A DNA stretch of 64,000 nucleotides from the NCBI GenBank assembly GCA_028015205.1, contig CM051512.1, forward strand, positions 23,343,139 to 23,407,138. Reading direction: 5' to 3'. Positions 49,276 to 62,400 of this stretch are shown in pieces. The stretch's first letter is position 1. Each line of letters starts with the position of its first letter. Under the pieces are notes generated by a model. It was not told the DNA's origin and made no database searches. It saw only the letters and a program-made list of their open reading frames with translations. The translations under genes and the position numbers were made by a program. The stretch comes from Mytilisepta virgata. Its lineage: Eukaryota > Mollusca > Bivalvia > Mytilida > Mytilidae.

Positions 49276-50059
49276 AATTAAAGCGATTTTATAAAATGAA
49301 TATTGCACATGAAATTTTAAAAATAATTTTCATGATCGAAATAACATCCGTCAACATTAAGCCATTTTATAAAGGGGTTGAATTTAATACAAACAGATAT
49401 CTCCCGGGCAAACTTTCAATCTTCTTTTTCTATGTGTCATCAACAGAAGCTTTATGGATTTTCGCTGGTCATGTTTGAATGCCATAAATTTTTTTTCCCG
49501 ATAACACACATTTTTCTTTTCATAAATATTTTGCATGCAGAATAATAAGCCATTTGGAAAAATCTTATAAAATCATTATTATTATTTAATGGTTTTTGAC
49601 AAATAAAATTTGTCAATGATAAAGTTATGTAAAATCAATAGAGAATATTTCCCCCGCCAAATTTTCAATTGCTTATATCTCGAAAACAAGTACACGGACC
49701 TATATTTTTTTCGCTCTTTTAGTTCCTTTTTTTATCCACTATAAACTGAGCAGCGAAAATCCTCAAATAATGTTCTTCATTGGCTTTGATCTTATTTATC
49801 CAATTTTATAATTGTATAATAGGATATGAGTCTTAAAATTATAAATTCTATAAAGTAAGAATTCACATCGCTTAGGTATATAGCATTTGGCTATCACAAT
49901 CCAAAGCTTTTTAAATGAATAAAATCAATATTGCATACCAAGATGAAAAATATAAAATAAATATAAAGTTATGTTTGTAATCAATTCGTTACGTTCTTAT
50001 TCAGTTTTAATGAAGTCCTTTCCGTCTTATGCGAACAACCTGGATCTTACATATATGTC

Positions 50060-50270
50060 TCAAGGTTACATGGGCAGCATGACGAGTGTGCTGCTGGAAG
50101 CAGAGACAGTTTACTCTTTCGGAGCACCTGAGTATACCCCCGGTTTTTATGTGGGGTCCATGTTGTTCATATGTTTTTAGTTTTTAATAGAAGTGTTTTG
50201 GTCTCGTCTTCGTTGTTCTACAGAGTTTGTCAGTTGTTTCGATTTTCCCCTCTTTCGAATATCCCTTTGG
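50060..50270 (+). mobile_element. third retroelement 3'-end family, direct copy
   Basis: GGCAGCATGACGAGTGTGCT, GGAGCACCTGAGTATACCCC and GAGTTTGTCAGTTGTTTCG match the inverted copy at 17.7 kb. It ends close to the last EGF exon. Confidence 0.75.
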
Positions 50271-50318
50271 TATTTCTTGACTTTACTTTTAACTGTCATC
50301 AAGTTGTTATTTGAAGCC

Positions 50319-50440
50319 TTACTGAATACTTCCTTCACAACGATTTCCAGAGTAGCCTGCTGGGCAGTTACAGGAATACTTTGAACCAGAAACTACACAC
50401 GTTCCCCCATTTTCACAAGGCTGACCAAAACAGGGATCTT
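50319..50440 (-). CDS. EGF gene: EGF-like 6 and possible C-terminus
   Basis: [14 protein letters not shown] then [19 protein letters not shown] and TAA. EGF spacing is intact. The 3' edge is ambiguous: the stop at 50321-50319, the weak donor A|GTATTC at 50330 that would keep phase 1, or CA|GTAAGG at 50323 in phase 2. A retroelement end lies immediately downstream. Confidence 0.78.
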
Positions 50441-53400
50441 CTGTAATAAGTATTTACAATGTGTTTGTATTTCATTCTAACACATACATTCTCTCATATA
50501 CACACACTGTAGAACAAAGTACATTGGACATGTGTATGAAATAATACATAGTGCATACATGAATCACATCCTGTAATGCTATAGAAGTGCAATTGTTTCA
50601 GATGAGTTACAAAATCGACGTTGAAACCATTTAATAGAACATATCCTATCAAAAATTCATGACATTTTTATATTATAATATTTTCATTTTGCACACATGC
50701 CTAGTGGTCAAGCAAAATAAGTACTGAATAAAATGTTACCAAATTTAAAAAATACCACCCTACATGTATTTTGAATTGTAAGTGAACTCAAAATGGCCCA
50801 TTTTAAATGTAAAAATACATTTTACAAGCATACTAGCATTAAACTAAATGTTATGCAACACAACAATGAAGCAACATAACATCAAATAAAATATTCTTAC
50901 GTTCACATGTCGTTCCAGAATAGCCTGTAAGACAGTTGCAGTTGTATCCTGAACCGGAAATAGAACATGTTCCTCCATTGTTACAAGGTCGTGGGGAACA
51001 TGGCGTTGCTGTAACAAATTTACAGAAAGAAAAAACATATTATGAATTACGCATTTTATCGAAACCAAATATTTTGTTTATTTCTTTTATTGCGAACCAT
51101 TTAAATATATTTTATGCGTTTGCACAAGAAATTGTTTAACTGAAACACATTAATGTCAAAAAATTTTGACTCAGTAAAATATAAAATGTATTGATACAAT
51201 AAATAATCTCACTTTCACAGGTACTGCCTGAATAACCATGTGGACAACTGCATGAAAAAGTGGAACCGGAAACAGAGCAGCTACCACCATTTTTACATGG
51301 CTGAGGTGTGCAAGGGGTGTCTAAAATTTGAAAGAATATATTTTTGCGTTGGCACAAGAAATTTGTTAACTGAAACATATTAATGATAAAAAGACTGGGC
51401 CAGTAAAATACCAAATTTATTGATAGTATGCTAGTATAAATTAACTCACTTTCACAGGTAGTGCCTGAATAACCATTTGGACAACTGCATGAAAAACCGG
51501 AACCGGAAACCGAGCAGCTACCATCATTTGTACATGGTTGAGATGTGCAAGGAGTGTCTAAAATTTAAAGAAAAGATTTTTCCATGAAACAATTTCACTC
51601 AGCATTACTTTGCATAAATGTACATTAGATTTGATTAAAGAAATATTTGAAAAATTCATATCATTATGTCAGAGAGGCAGTTTCTTTAAATTGAGTAGTG
51701 CATTTGATAAAAAATCTCGAAAATAGGTATTTGATTATGCATTTTTTATCACAAATTCAAACCGATCTAACTTGCATTTGTGTTGTTTATTTTTAAATGA
51801 ATGAAACATAATGCAATTTACTTATCGGTGAGCTAGTTTGTAGTAAACTGTGTAGTCTGCTGTGTTTTGAAATTTTTCCACATATAAAAATAAAAAGCTT
51901 TAATAAAAACGAATTATGTATACAAATACCGACGTTCACCATTGTGATAGTTCATCTTAGTATTTTAATAATGTCTATATTTTATGTTTGGATGTTGAGA
52001 AATTTGACATTGATGTTGTTAAAAATGTTTTTAATAAAAGGTTAATTACTTGCTGCCAAAAATATTATAAACGATAATGCAAGTGTGGAAAATTGCGTGT
52101 CACAAAAGCTTCTAAACCAGGGTTTTATCAGGGATAAGTTGATGTTAGAACTTAGGAAATTTTACTGTCGTCATCACGAATTGATTGACCGCTAGAGTGT
52201 TCCAATATCTAAAATGATGTTGGACCTGTTACCACTGTCGTAACATTTCATGTGCCTCCACCGATTTGTGACTTCCACCGGATTGATTTTGTTGAACTTC
52301 AAGATTGGGTGCCGTATACGGAGCAGGAACTGCTTGCCCTTCCGGAGCACCTGGGTTCACTCTTGGTTTTTATAGGAGTTCGTGTTGTTCATTGTTTTTT
52401 TAAGTTTTCAGTTTTTATGTGTTGTGCTTGTGCTTGTGCTTGTTCATTTGTCTTCCCGGGTTTGTCTGTCAAATGTATTACGTTTTTTTATTTGCTCCCT
52501 AGGTATATTTGTCCTCTTTATTTAATAATTGAATGATTCATTTTTTTTGTAGTTTTATTTGGGGAGTAAAAATCTTCACCGAAGCATGTTATGTATGAAA
52601 CAAATCTAAAAATGAGGTACCATCAAGGCATGCAATTCCTATTATTACATTTTATATTTGACAAGTAAAAAAATTACTAGCCCTTTAAAATATTCTCCGT
52701 TTTGTCTCGAAATATTACTCCGCTGCATTGCAACGTCATCAAAGTTGTCCTGGGAGCACGTGCTGAACAATATTTTGACTTTTATTTGTTGTGTCAGAAA
52801 CATTAATTTTTAGAACAACGTGACTAGCGTCTTCCAATAAAAATTACGTATTTCAAAGAAACAGAGAATTATTTTAATTATTTTGAATTCAAAAATATCT
52901 TAAAGAAATACCATACCTATGACAAATTAAGAATGTTAGATATCAGAAAAGTCCGAATTGGTGTCAATACCTAAGCTGTCAAGAAAGATCAATATAAAAA
53001 AATGATAACTGTAAAATTGTCGGATTAAAGATAAGTTCCACTTTAGAAAGAGTAAACGTGAATTGAATGTAATCCTATAGAAAATAAGTATTCCTTATTG
53101 AGGATATTCATTCATATTTTTTAAATTTTGAGGAATTTTGATTTTTTATTAATTGGTAGAAATGATTTTCGCAGTTCTACCCCAAATATAGTTCATACCG
53201 AGGACTTGAAAGGTTTATTCTGGATTTCATTATTGACTAATCATGGGCGAATGAACCATGCTATCAATTTGTTTTCCAAATAATACTTATCTGATCAGGA
53301 AGATACTTGTGTTGGATGTTGATTAATTTTGAATAGTGTTGTGTTGATTTTACATTTGTTAAATGTATTATATTATGAAGAAAAAATGGGAAAGTGTTTA

Positions 53401-56400
53401 AATTAATAGTTATGGTACTTGATCTCAGTTAACAACGAAAGCCTGAGAGCTGAGAGGTGAGCAGACACTGACCAAAGTCTGAGTGCGATTACTATTTTAC
53501 ATCCTAACTATTGAAACATGATTTATATCATAATTCATCCTCAGTTGTATTTAAGTTTGAATGCAAACTAAAGGTGGAATGAAATATCTTAAATACTATT
53601 ATATATATATATATATATATATTATGTATCCTTAATGAGAATCAGACAGAATGTTAAAATGGTCTGAAAATTACACCAGAATTTAGCACTCGTAACTCAG
53701 TAGTTTGGTCGTCTAGTTTCTTAAAAAAAAATTAGGAGGTCCTAGCTATGAATCCCGCTGTAGGCATTCAAAGGTTTCCAAATAACTTTTTTCTGCATAG
53801 TTAATTAGACTTATCATTTTCGAAATTTTAATAGCAAGTTAAATGTTCCCATCACATTTTTCTGGAACAAAAAAGAGCTGAGATGTTATATTGTTTAATA
53901 ATTAAAGCAGTTACTAACTTTGGATGAGGTCTAATCATGACGAATTTTAAATCTCGGTCAACCAATATCTAACTGGGTGATGAGTAAACCTTATTGAAGT
54001 TACATCTTACATTTTATTCATGATATCATAATTGTAACATGCTCCTAATTTGGTTTAATAAATCATTCGTAGGTCTAATTATTAATCATTTTATATGGAT
54101 GCTTACACACATAACAATACGCAAACATAAGTCCAATTGTATCAAAATACATTGCACATGTAGTAATATTCAATCTTGTTAAAATTTCACTTTACAAAAA
54201 TTTCAAACATACTCTCACAGAATGTGCCATAATGGCCAGCATGGCAGTTGCAGACAAAAGAAGCACCGTTAATTGCGCAGGTTCCATGCTGACATGGTGA
54301 TTCTGTACATGGTGTACCTAGAATTAAAAAGAAAGATTTAGTATATAGTTAAATATTAAATTGAAAAGTGAAGTATATTTGGAGGTCTGACAAACTCATA
54401 TTTATAAATATATTATGGGCAAAGCACAAAGCAATAGAATAATTTATTTGTTTACTTTGTTCAGTCCTACTGTTACGAAGGGTCACCTGTTACAAAAGCA
54501 AAAACAAGCATCACAGTTACCTAAGCTGAGAAATAGAAGCTTAATCCTTCGCCACATATGTATAGGGATTTAATATCAAGAATTGATCATTACTATTCTC
54601 TGTCTTTCCATAAACTGGGATTTATTGTTGAATCTCGAAAAACTGAAGATAGATTATATCATGCGGTTGGCAACGATAACTTGATGGACGGATTGATTAT
54701 TATTGAACGCCCGGTGGTAATTATTGCATGCATATGGGACAAGACAGGCAATTGTTTTCCTGTGAAAGAAATCATGAAATAAAAGGCTGCCATTAAGTTC
54801 TGTTGAGATATGGGAGTTGGCTCAAAGCGATCACCATACACTGACACATATCCAGTGAAAATTTCCGGTTTGGATGTCATATCACTTTTTCAACAATTTG
54901 ACAAATCACGAGCTATTTTTAAAAATATCTCCTTCCACAAAGCAAAATGTACCTCTTTCAAGCTCTCCATGCAGAATAAAAATGTTCTTGGTTTTATTTA
55001 TTTAATCCTTTCAAACTTTTTATTGAAAATGCATCAAGTAAATACAGTTTTAATACAGCACTTGTTATTCAGTTATCATGGTTGGTTTGTTACAGTAGGT
55101 TCATAAATCATGGTGCAATAATATTTTTTTGTATTCCTCAGGTCTTGAGCCATATAAGGACGGAAACGAACGAGCAACCTTCCTCGCTTGAAACGAACTA
55201 GCTACCGCGAGAAGACTAACAAGGTGGTTTAAAGATTAATTGAAAGGATAGCATCTCCGCCATCCAATCTAGATTTTGTCTTTCCTTCATATCATTCTCC
55301 ATGTTTTGATCATTAGCATAGCTTTCAACCAAAATTTTAGAACGATTTTTTTTTTTGGTATTTCTATCTTAAATTGCGACCTTTTTATATTTAGTTGGCA
55401 CAAACGGAACAGTGATTATTGTGAAATGTAAGGACGTGGGATGGTGGGTAAAATATGAATAGGAAAACTAACCGATTTTCAGGATAAAAGACACTTGAAT
55501 AACATAGACAGGAGATGGACATTGCTATTTTGTTGTATGTCATATATATCTCTAGAACTGTTAACTGTAGGAATGTGGTCATTTTTAAAACACCAAACAA
55601 AATCGTACATGTAACACCATTATTTTTTTTATGGTAACATAGACTCATACAGATAAACACAATATTGCCATATTATAATGGCGATGTTGTGCACAGCAAT
55701 TGTAGAACATAACACTCATTTAGCCTAATACTGAAAAATGTATTTTTCACCATTGTAAACCAATTTCGTTTGAAGAACATTGAAATAGTGGCATTTATTA
55801 CCTTTCCTCTGAGAGTCGTTTGAGAATCCTCAATGATGAGACAAAAGCCAAAAAAAAACATAACTGTCCTAATCGTTAAACGCAAAGGACATTTTAGACT
55901 ACAAGTTATGTTGTCGATGATGCCTGATTCTAATATGCTCTAAACCCTTTCAGTCTACTACAACCGTGGTAAAATAACGATATTTTCATTTTAATATCAC
56001 AAAATGTCAGATGGCTTGTTTTACAACGCCATAGTAAAGTTTTCCACAATCTTTAACGAACTCATAGTATAACTTGCGTAGTATAATGGCGTCTTCGTGC
56101 CTGAACACCTATGATCCACCGTTTCAAAATTTCCAAATAGAAACTGTCCTAATAGAATAGAAATAATTCAATCTAGCTTTAACATAATACTATCATGATT
56201 TTACCACGTTAGGCTCTTTATGGTGATATTTTACGACACGATATTTTCAAATGACAAGAACTCTGATTTATAACTATTCTACGACAAAACAAATTACTTT
56301 TTTTGCAAACTTTTTGCAGGAGAACTTGTGCATTGATTACATTATCAATAATTAACTAGACATTTATTGATATAACTTCCCATTCAATTTCTTCCTACAG

Positions 56401-59400
56401 ATTCTAAAGCAACTGAAGGGTTTCTCTTTAGGAAAATTTAATGAACTGTATCAAAAATGCTGATTAGAATCATAAAATTTTATATAGTCCCATTATTTTA
56501 TTATATGTAATTCCATGACTTGAAAAATTAATGAGAATTTTTCGAGTGAATATCGTAGTCATTTGTTGAATATTTTTTTGCAAACTTTTTGGAGTAGAAC
56601 TTGTTCATTGATTACATTATCAATAATTAACTAGATATTTATTGATATAACTTCCCATTCAATTTCTTCCTACAGATTCTAAAACAATTGAAGGGTTTCT
56701 CTTTGGGAAAATTTAATGAATTGTATCAAAAATGCTGATTAGAATCATAAATTTTTATATAGTCCCATTATTTTATTATGTGTAATTCCATGACTTGAAA
56801 AATTAATGAGAATTTTTCGAGTGAATATTGTGGTCATTTGTTGAATATTTTTCTATGGGTTTTCAAAGTGAATATCTTGTAATGAGTTAGGATGTTGTTG
56901 ATTGCTATAAATGAAAGGATGATCCCAGGATGTTCTAATTTTTTGTCGGGTTTAACCCAACAGGAAGTTGTCACAATGAGGCATATCTCATATCTTTACA
57001 GATTTGGATAAGTTGCTAACAATAACTAAGCATGATGATTAAATTTAAACAAAATCCACACAGACAAGTAAATCTAACAAATAGTTAATTTACCAATAAA
57101 TTGAATATCACGATACTTCAGATTCAAACAATATTACTTTTTTCTAATCTAAATATTATATCGTTTATGCAATATGTTTCCCTGGAATACATGTATCCTT
57201 TAACATCAGAAGATTTGATATTTTTGTTACAATTCCTAATTGCGAATTCCTAATTCTGTTTTTCAGTAATTTGTGTGCAACGTCTTTTTTATATACAAAT
57301 GAATACCAAAACTGTAAGAGGGGAAGTCTATAAAATCTAATTTAAAGCCACACCGACATCGTGACAACAACTATACAAAATACCTATCCCAAACAGATAT
57401 AACAAAAGAATAATAAAAGACAAATAATATCCCAAATATTTGTACAACTACTCGTTCATCAGCTCGTTTACTTTAAACCCCTGCAAAAGACCCTTATGGA
57501 TTGACCCATAAATTTGTGTGCACATCCCACATGCAGGAATTAAATATTTTAGATGTCGTAAATAGTTGTATTTCAGAACCCTGTTGTAATTTACAAGATA
57601 ATATTTTACTTATATGTGAATTTTAACGGGCATTGCGGGACCTTAATTCCGATGACCTCAAGTCTAAACCCCCTGACTGCTCCTGTTCGACATCTCCATT
57701 CAATTATAGTCCTGTGGGTCATGTTATCACTGGAGATCTCAATCTAGTTGATAATCAAAAGCTTAAAAATATGCTAGCTAAAGGCCCCAAATACCGAGAA
57801 CCTCAGCCAATTAATTGGAAATACAGTTTCAAGTTACTTATGGATTCGGTTGAGGACTATGCCAGAAAATGGACTTCAAAAGAACAGGAGCCTGCTGACA
57901 CACTTTCAGAGTGGGTGAAGGCTATTAGGTCAATGATACAAATCAGAATTAAAAGCCTCCAAGGGTCTATGAGCACTAAAGCTATATCCATCTTTAAAGA
58001 CCCTAAGGTTGTTGAAAACTTGACTCGCCTCCATGACAAATATGTAGTTGTCCCAGCTGACAAGGCCCCCAATAACATCGTTTTTGTTTGTAAGAACTAT
58101 TATTTTGAGTGTCTTAGAAACGAATTGGGAATAGATAACACTGCGGGTAACCCAACTTATACACCGACCACACTCACTAAGCAGGAAGTCCTTGATAACC
58201 ACAAGACCGTTCTTCATTCCTTTGGCATTTCTACAAAGGATGAAGAAATGGACCTTCCTGCTCTTTATTGGATTCCTAAACTACATAAGAATCCGTTTAA
58301 ACAAAGGTACATTGCTGGGTCAGCTAATTGCTCTACAAAACCTCTTTCAAAGATTTTAACATCCATATTGACATGTGTTAAAGAGGGCCTTCAGAATTAC
58401 TGTGAAACATCATATTCCACCAGTGGCGTCAATCAGATGTGGATTCTTAAAAACTCCAAAAATTTACTTTAATATCTAAAATCAAAATCTTTGGCTACAT
58501 GCAACAGCATAAAAACTTTCGACTTCTCTACACTCTACACTACCATACCACATTCTCAATTAAAAGATCGCTTAAAGCAACTAGTTCATCAATGTTTTTT
58601 TCAAGAAAAATGGGACACGCAGGTATAAATTCCTTGTTCTAGGTAGAGAAAAGTCTTATTTCGTGAAGAACCACTCTGATTCTGACAAAAAGTATTCTGA
58701 AGATGAAATTACAAACATGTTAGATTTTCTCATAGACAACATATTCGTTGAATTTGGCGGTCTAATTTTTCAACAAACAATCGGCATTCCAATGGGAACC
58801 AACTGTGCTCCTCTCCTCGCCGATCTGTTTCTGTACTCATATGAAGCGGACTTCATTCAAGGGTTACTACATGAAAACAAAAAGAAACTAGCCCAATCCT
58901 TTAATTTCACTTTTCGTTATATAGATGATGTGTTGTCGTTGAACAACGACAAATTCCAAGACTTTCTACATCTTATCTACCCCAGTGAGCTTGAAATTAA
59001 GGATACTACAGATACACCAAAGTCCGCTTCATATTTGGATTTATTTCTTGAAATAGACTATGAGGGACGTTTGAAGACAAAACTTTATGACAAACGTGAT
59101 GACTTCAACTTTCCTATTGTTAATTTTCCCTTCTTGAGTAGCAATATACCAGCATCGCCTGCATATGGCGTCTACGTTTCTCAGCTTATCCGATTTTCAA
59201 GGGCATGCGTGAGTTACCCTGACTTTCGACAAAGAGGATTACTGCTGTCACAAAAGCTTCTTAACCAGGGTTTTATCAGGGATAAGTTGATGTCATCACT
59301 TAAGAAATTTTACGGTCGTCATCATGAATTGATTGACCATTACAGTGTTCCAATATCTAAGATGATGTTTGACCTGTTCCCACTGTCGTAACCTTTCATG

Positions 59401-62400
59401 TGACCCCTACGATTTGTGACTTCCACCGGATTGACCTTGTTGAACTTCACGACGGGTGCCGTATACGGAGCAGGAACTGCTTACCCTTCCGGAGCACATG
59501 GGTTCACTCCTGGTTTTTATAGGAGTTCGTGTTGTTCATTGTTTTTAGTTTTCTGTGTTTATTTGTTGTGCTTGTGGTTGTTCGTTTGTCTTCCCGGGTT
59601 TGTCTGTCCAATGGATTACGTTTTTTTGATTGCTCCTTAGGTATATTTGTCCTTTTTAATTCCCTCTTACTGAACATAGCAAAATAAAATAATAAGGGAA
59701 AAAGCTGGCAATGTGAACTTCCCAAAAAATCTGGAGTGATATCCGGTGCCCAGAAATACAAGTAGTAAACATGGTCCTCTTGCTTATTATTTAAAATTAA
59801 TAATTTGTACGAGATTATAAAGCTTGAAGCACTTACCCTCACAGTACTCGCCGTAGTAACCATCGTGACATTTACAGATGTATCGTCCAACATCATTTAC
59901 GCATTCCCCACCATTCTGGCAATCATTTTGATAATTGTCACATGGTGTCGCTAAGAGATAAAAATTAGGAAAGATTATAAGAAGTGTATTTCGCCATCTT
60001 TTAAATAAAGTGCTTTACTAAGCACAACATGATACGACGGCAACATGTCGACAAGTAAAGTGTGACCAAACTATTATGCTAGATCAAATAAAGTGAATAT
60101 ATATTACCCAGAAATATGTGACCTACAAAACCAGACGAAAAACAAGGAAATTTAGAAGTCAAGCGACTTTGCTTTTTTTGCACTTTTAACACTATATATT
60201 TCGAAAGCTAAGAAAACTCTGATGACATACTATTGAAAGCAATCATCAAGATGAATTGAAATTAGAAGAACATTTTTATGTTTCGTCCAAAATTGATAAC
60301 TTTCACCCATCATTAATACGTGTACGAAATCTTGCATTTTAGTAAGTAAAATCGACCTTTGTGCGGTATTCTTATTTTCACTGAGTGAACTAAAGTGATG
60401 CTTCAGTGTCATATTAATGTCTTCAGTATCAGTTATCATCTCTGAATTGTTTTACAGATCAAAAATTAGTACTGGGTTGTCAATTTTATTATTATCTTTC
60501 AAGAATTTCAAAACATCTCTTGCTTGTTTTTTGGCAGTGACGCATTTTGTCATTAATCCTCTTCATTTTTGTAAGAATGTTCTTTTCTTTTGATGGCTTC
60601 CTGAACTTTAGATTTTCTTGTTCTATATATTTCTGTATGGCGTTTACCGAGTTCGTCATCGGGACTTCTGCACTTATTGTGTGCCCGTTTTGGTCTATTC
60701 GTGTCTCAGCTACCTATCCATAAACCTACTCCAATTCTTAACTGGTTTGGCTTTTCTAACACATATTGATTTGCTGTTCTAGTGACCACGGCTTTCCATG
60801 TTTCCTAAATTTGCTTGATATCATCACTAAGTTTTAAAAAGTGTTTATTCTTACCAAAATTCGCAGAACTTTTGAAACTTAGACCAATTCGTGTCCTCGT
60901 TAATGTTCTAGGAATCTTGGTGTCTTTTTAGTAATTCTGACTGTATTCTCAAAATATTAAAAAGTGATTCTTACAACAAAGTGGTTACTGTATAGATCAA
61001 ACCAACCGTTCGATATAAATTTGGACCACTTTGTGACCTAATCTGTAGGACAAGAAAATATAGTCTGTCGCCGATTGCGATCGTTCAGAATCCTCGTATA
61101 ATGACCTTCGCAACAAGCGTAATATATTTGCCACGGTTAACTGACTATATTAAATAAACTGTAGTAAACATTTACCGTTATAGAACGGAATCTCATTTAG
61201 AATATTTTCCCTAAAGAATCACACTTTTGCAGGCACCGACGATTTCATAGCCCAGTGCTTCCAAAACATACATAAGCACACCCCTTTTGTTTTTATTTAC
61301 TTCGTCATTTGAGAAATAAGCAATGTCAACGGCCGTGTAGATGCCATTCAGTCGTATGAGCACCCATAATCGCTCAAACTTGTACTGTTTACTACCAAGC
61401 AGATTATGATCCAAGATGAAAATATCAGATTTAATGCATATTCCAAATCCACCTTTCTCGAAGTCCGTTTTGCGACATTTACCGTTTTACCTACCCATTA
61501 CATTTGATTAACCCCCCCTCCCCGGACACAGTCGGAAGAAAGCACTTTCATCGATTGATATATTGATTGGCGTTTAAAAAAAACTCAGCAATATTATTAC
61601 ATGCTAGTGGAATACCCTAATTGTAGAAAAAAAATTCTCTAATTATTTGAATGTTTTCATGTTATCCAATCGGTTTAAGGAGAAAATTTGATAATCTGTG
61701 TGTGTTTTTTGTTCAAGATAACTGACTATTTTCTGAAACTCCCCTTGGGATTTCTCAATGCTTTTCGAAGATTCCTTAAACAAACTATCGCTGACGGTTT
61801 ATCGCCTCCAATATTCTGTATAAAAACTCTTGACGAGAACTTACAGCGGGGATTCAAATTAAGGCTTCTAGATGGAGTAACGGAGATAAGTAAAGGATGA
61901 AGCTATGTGCGGGGCAAATATTGCTATAGTTGTCAACCTTGTGAGTTCGAAACCCGCCGAAGGTGGACATAAACATGACAGTATAAAATTTATTTTAAAC
62001 ATTGTTGGGCTAGTATGCATTTGTGTGTGTATATATCTATATCTATATATATATACCCTGTGTAAAAATGCAAGAGTTCCTTGAAACGTTAAATATTGAT
62101 TTTAATTTTACAGGAAATTTTTTTCTAAATTTGATATAGCTTTTTATTCAAAGACATAATACAAGTGAAATAATCAAATACTGTTTAAAATTTTAATGCA
62201 GTCTGCATTGTCACTAAACTATGAAACATTCATTTTTGGATAATACAATGTCTGATTAGAAACTTGGCCCTATAAATATACACCTATATAGCCGATATGA
62301 TTATGTCATTTAAATGCGTTTTCTTCCGTTTGTACACTGACAAGTTGTTATGAAAATCGTTAAGTAAACAACTGACATGATTATAAAAGTGTTTAGTTGT

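Noticed and set aside
57857..58217. Minus-strand ORFs inside the reverse transcriptase
   Set aside because: Shadows of the plus-strand RT coding sequence.
59416..59640. 74-codon ORF (and its relatives near 21193 and 52252)
   Set aside because: These fall in the retroelement 3' UTR and recur wherever that UTR does, with frame changes.
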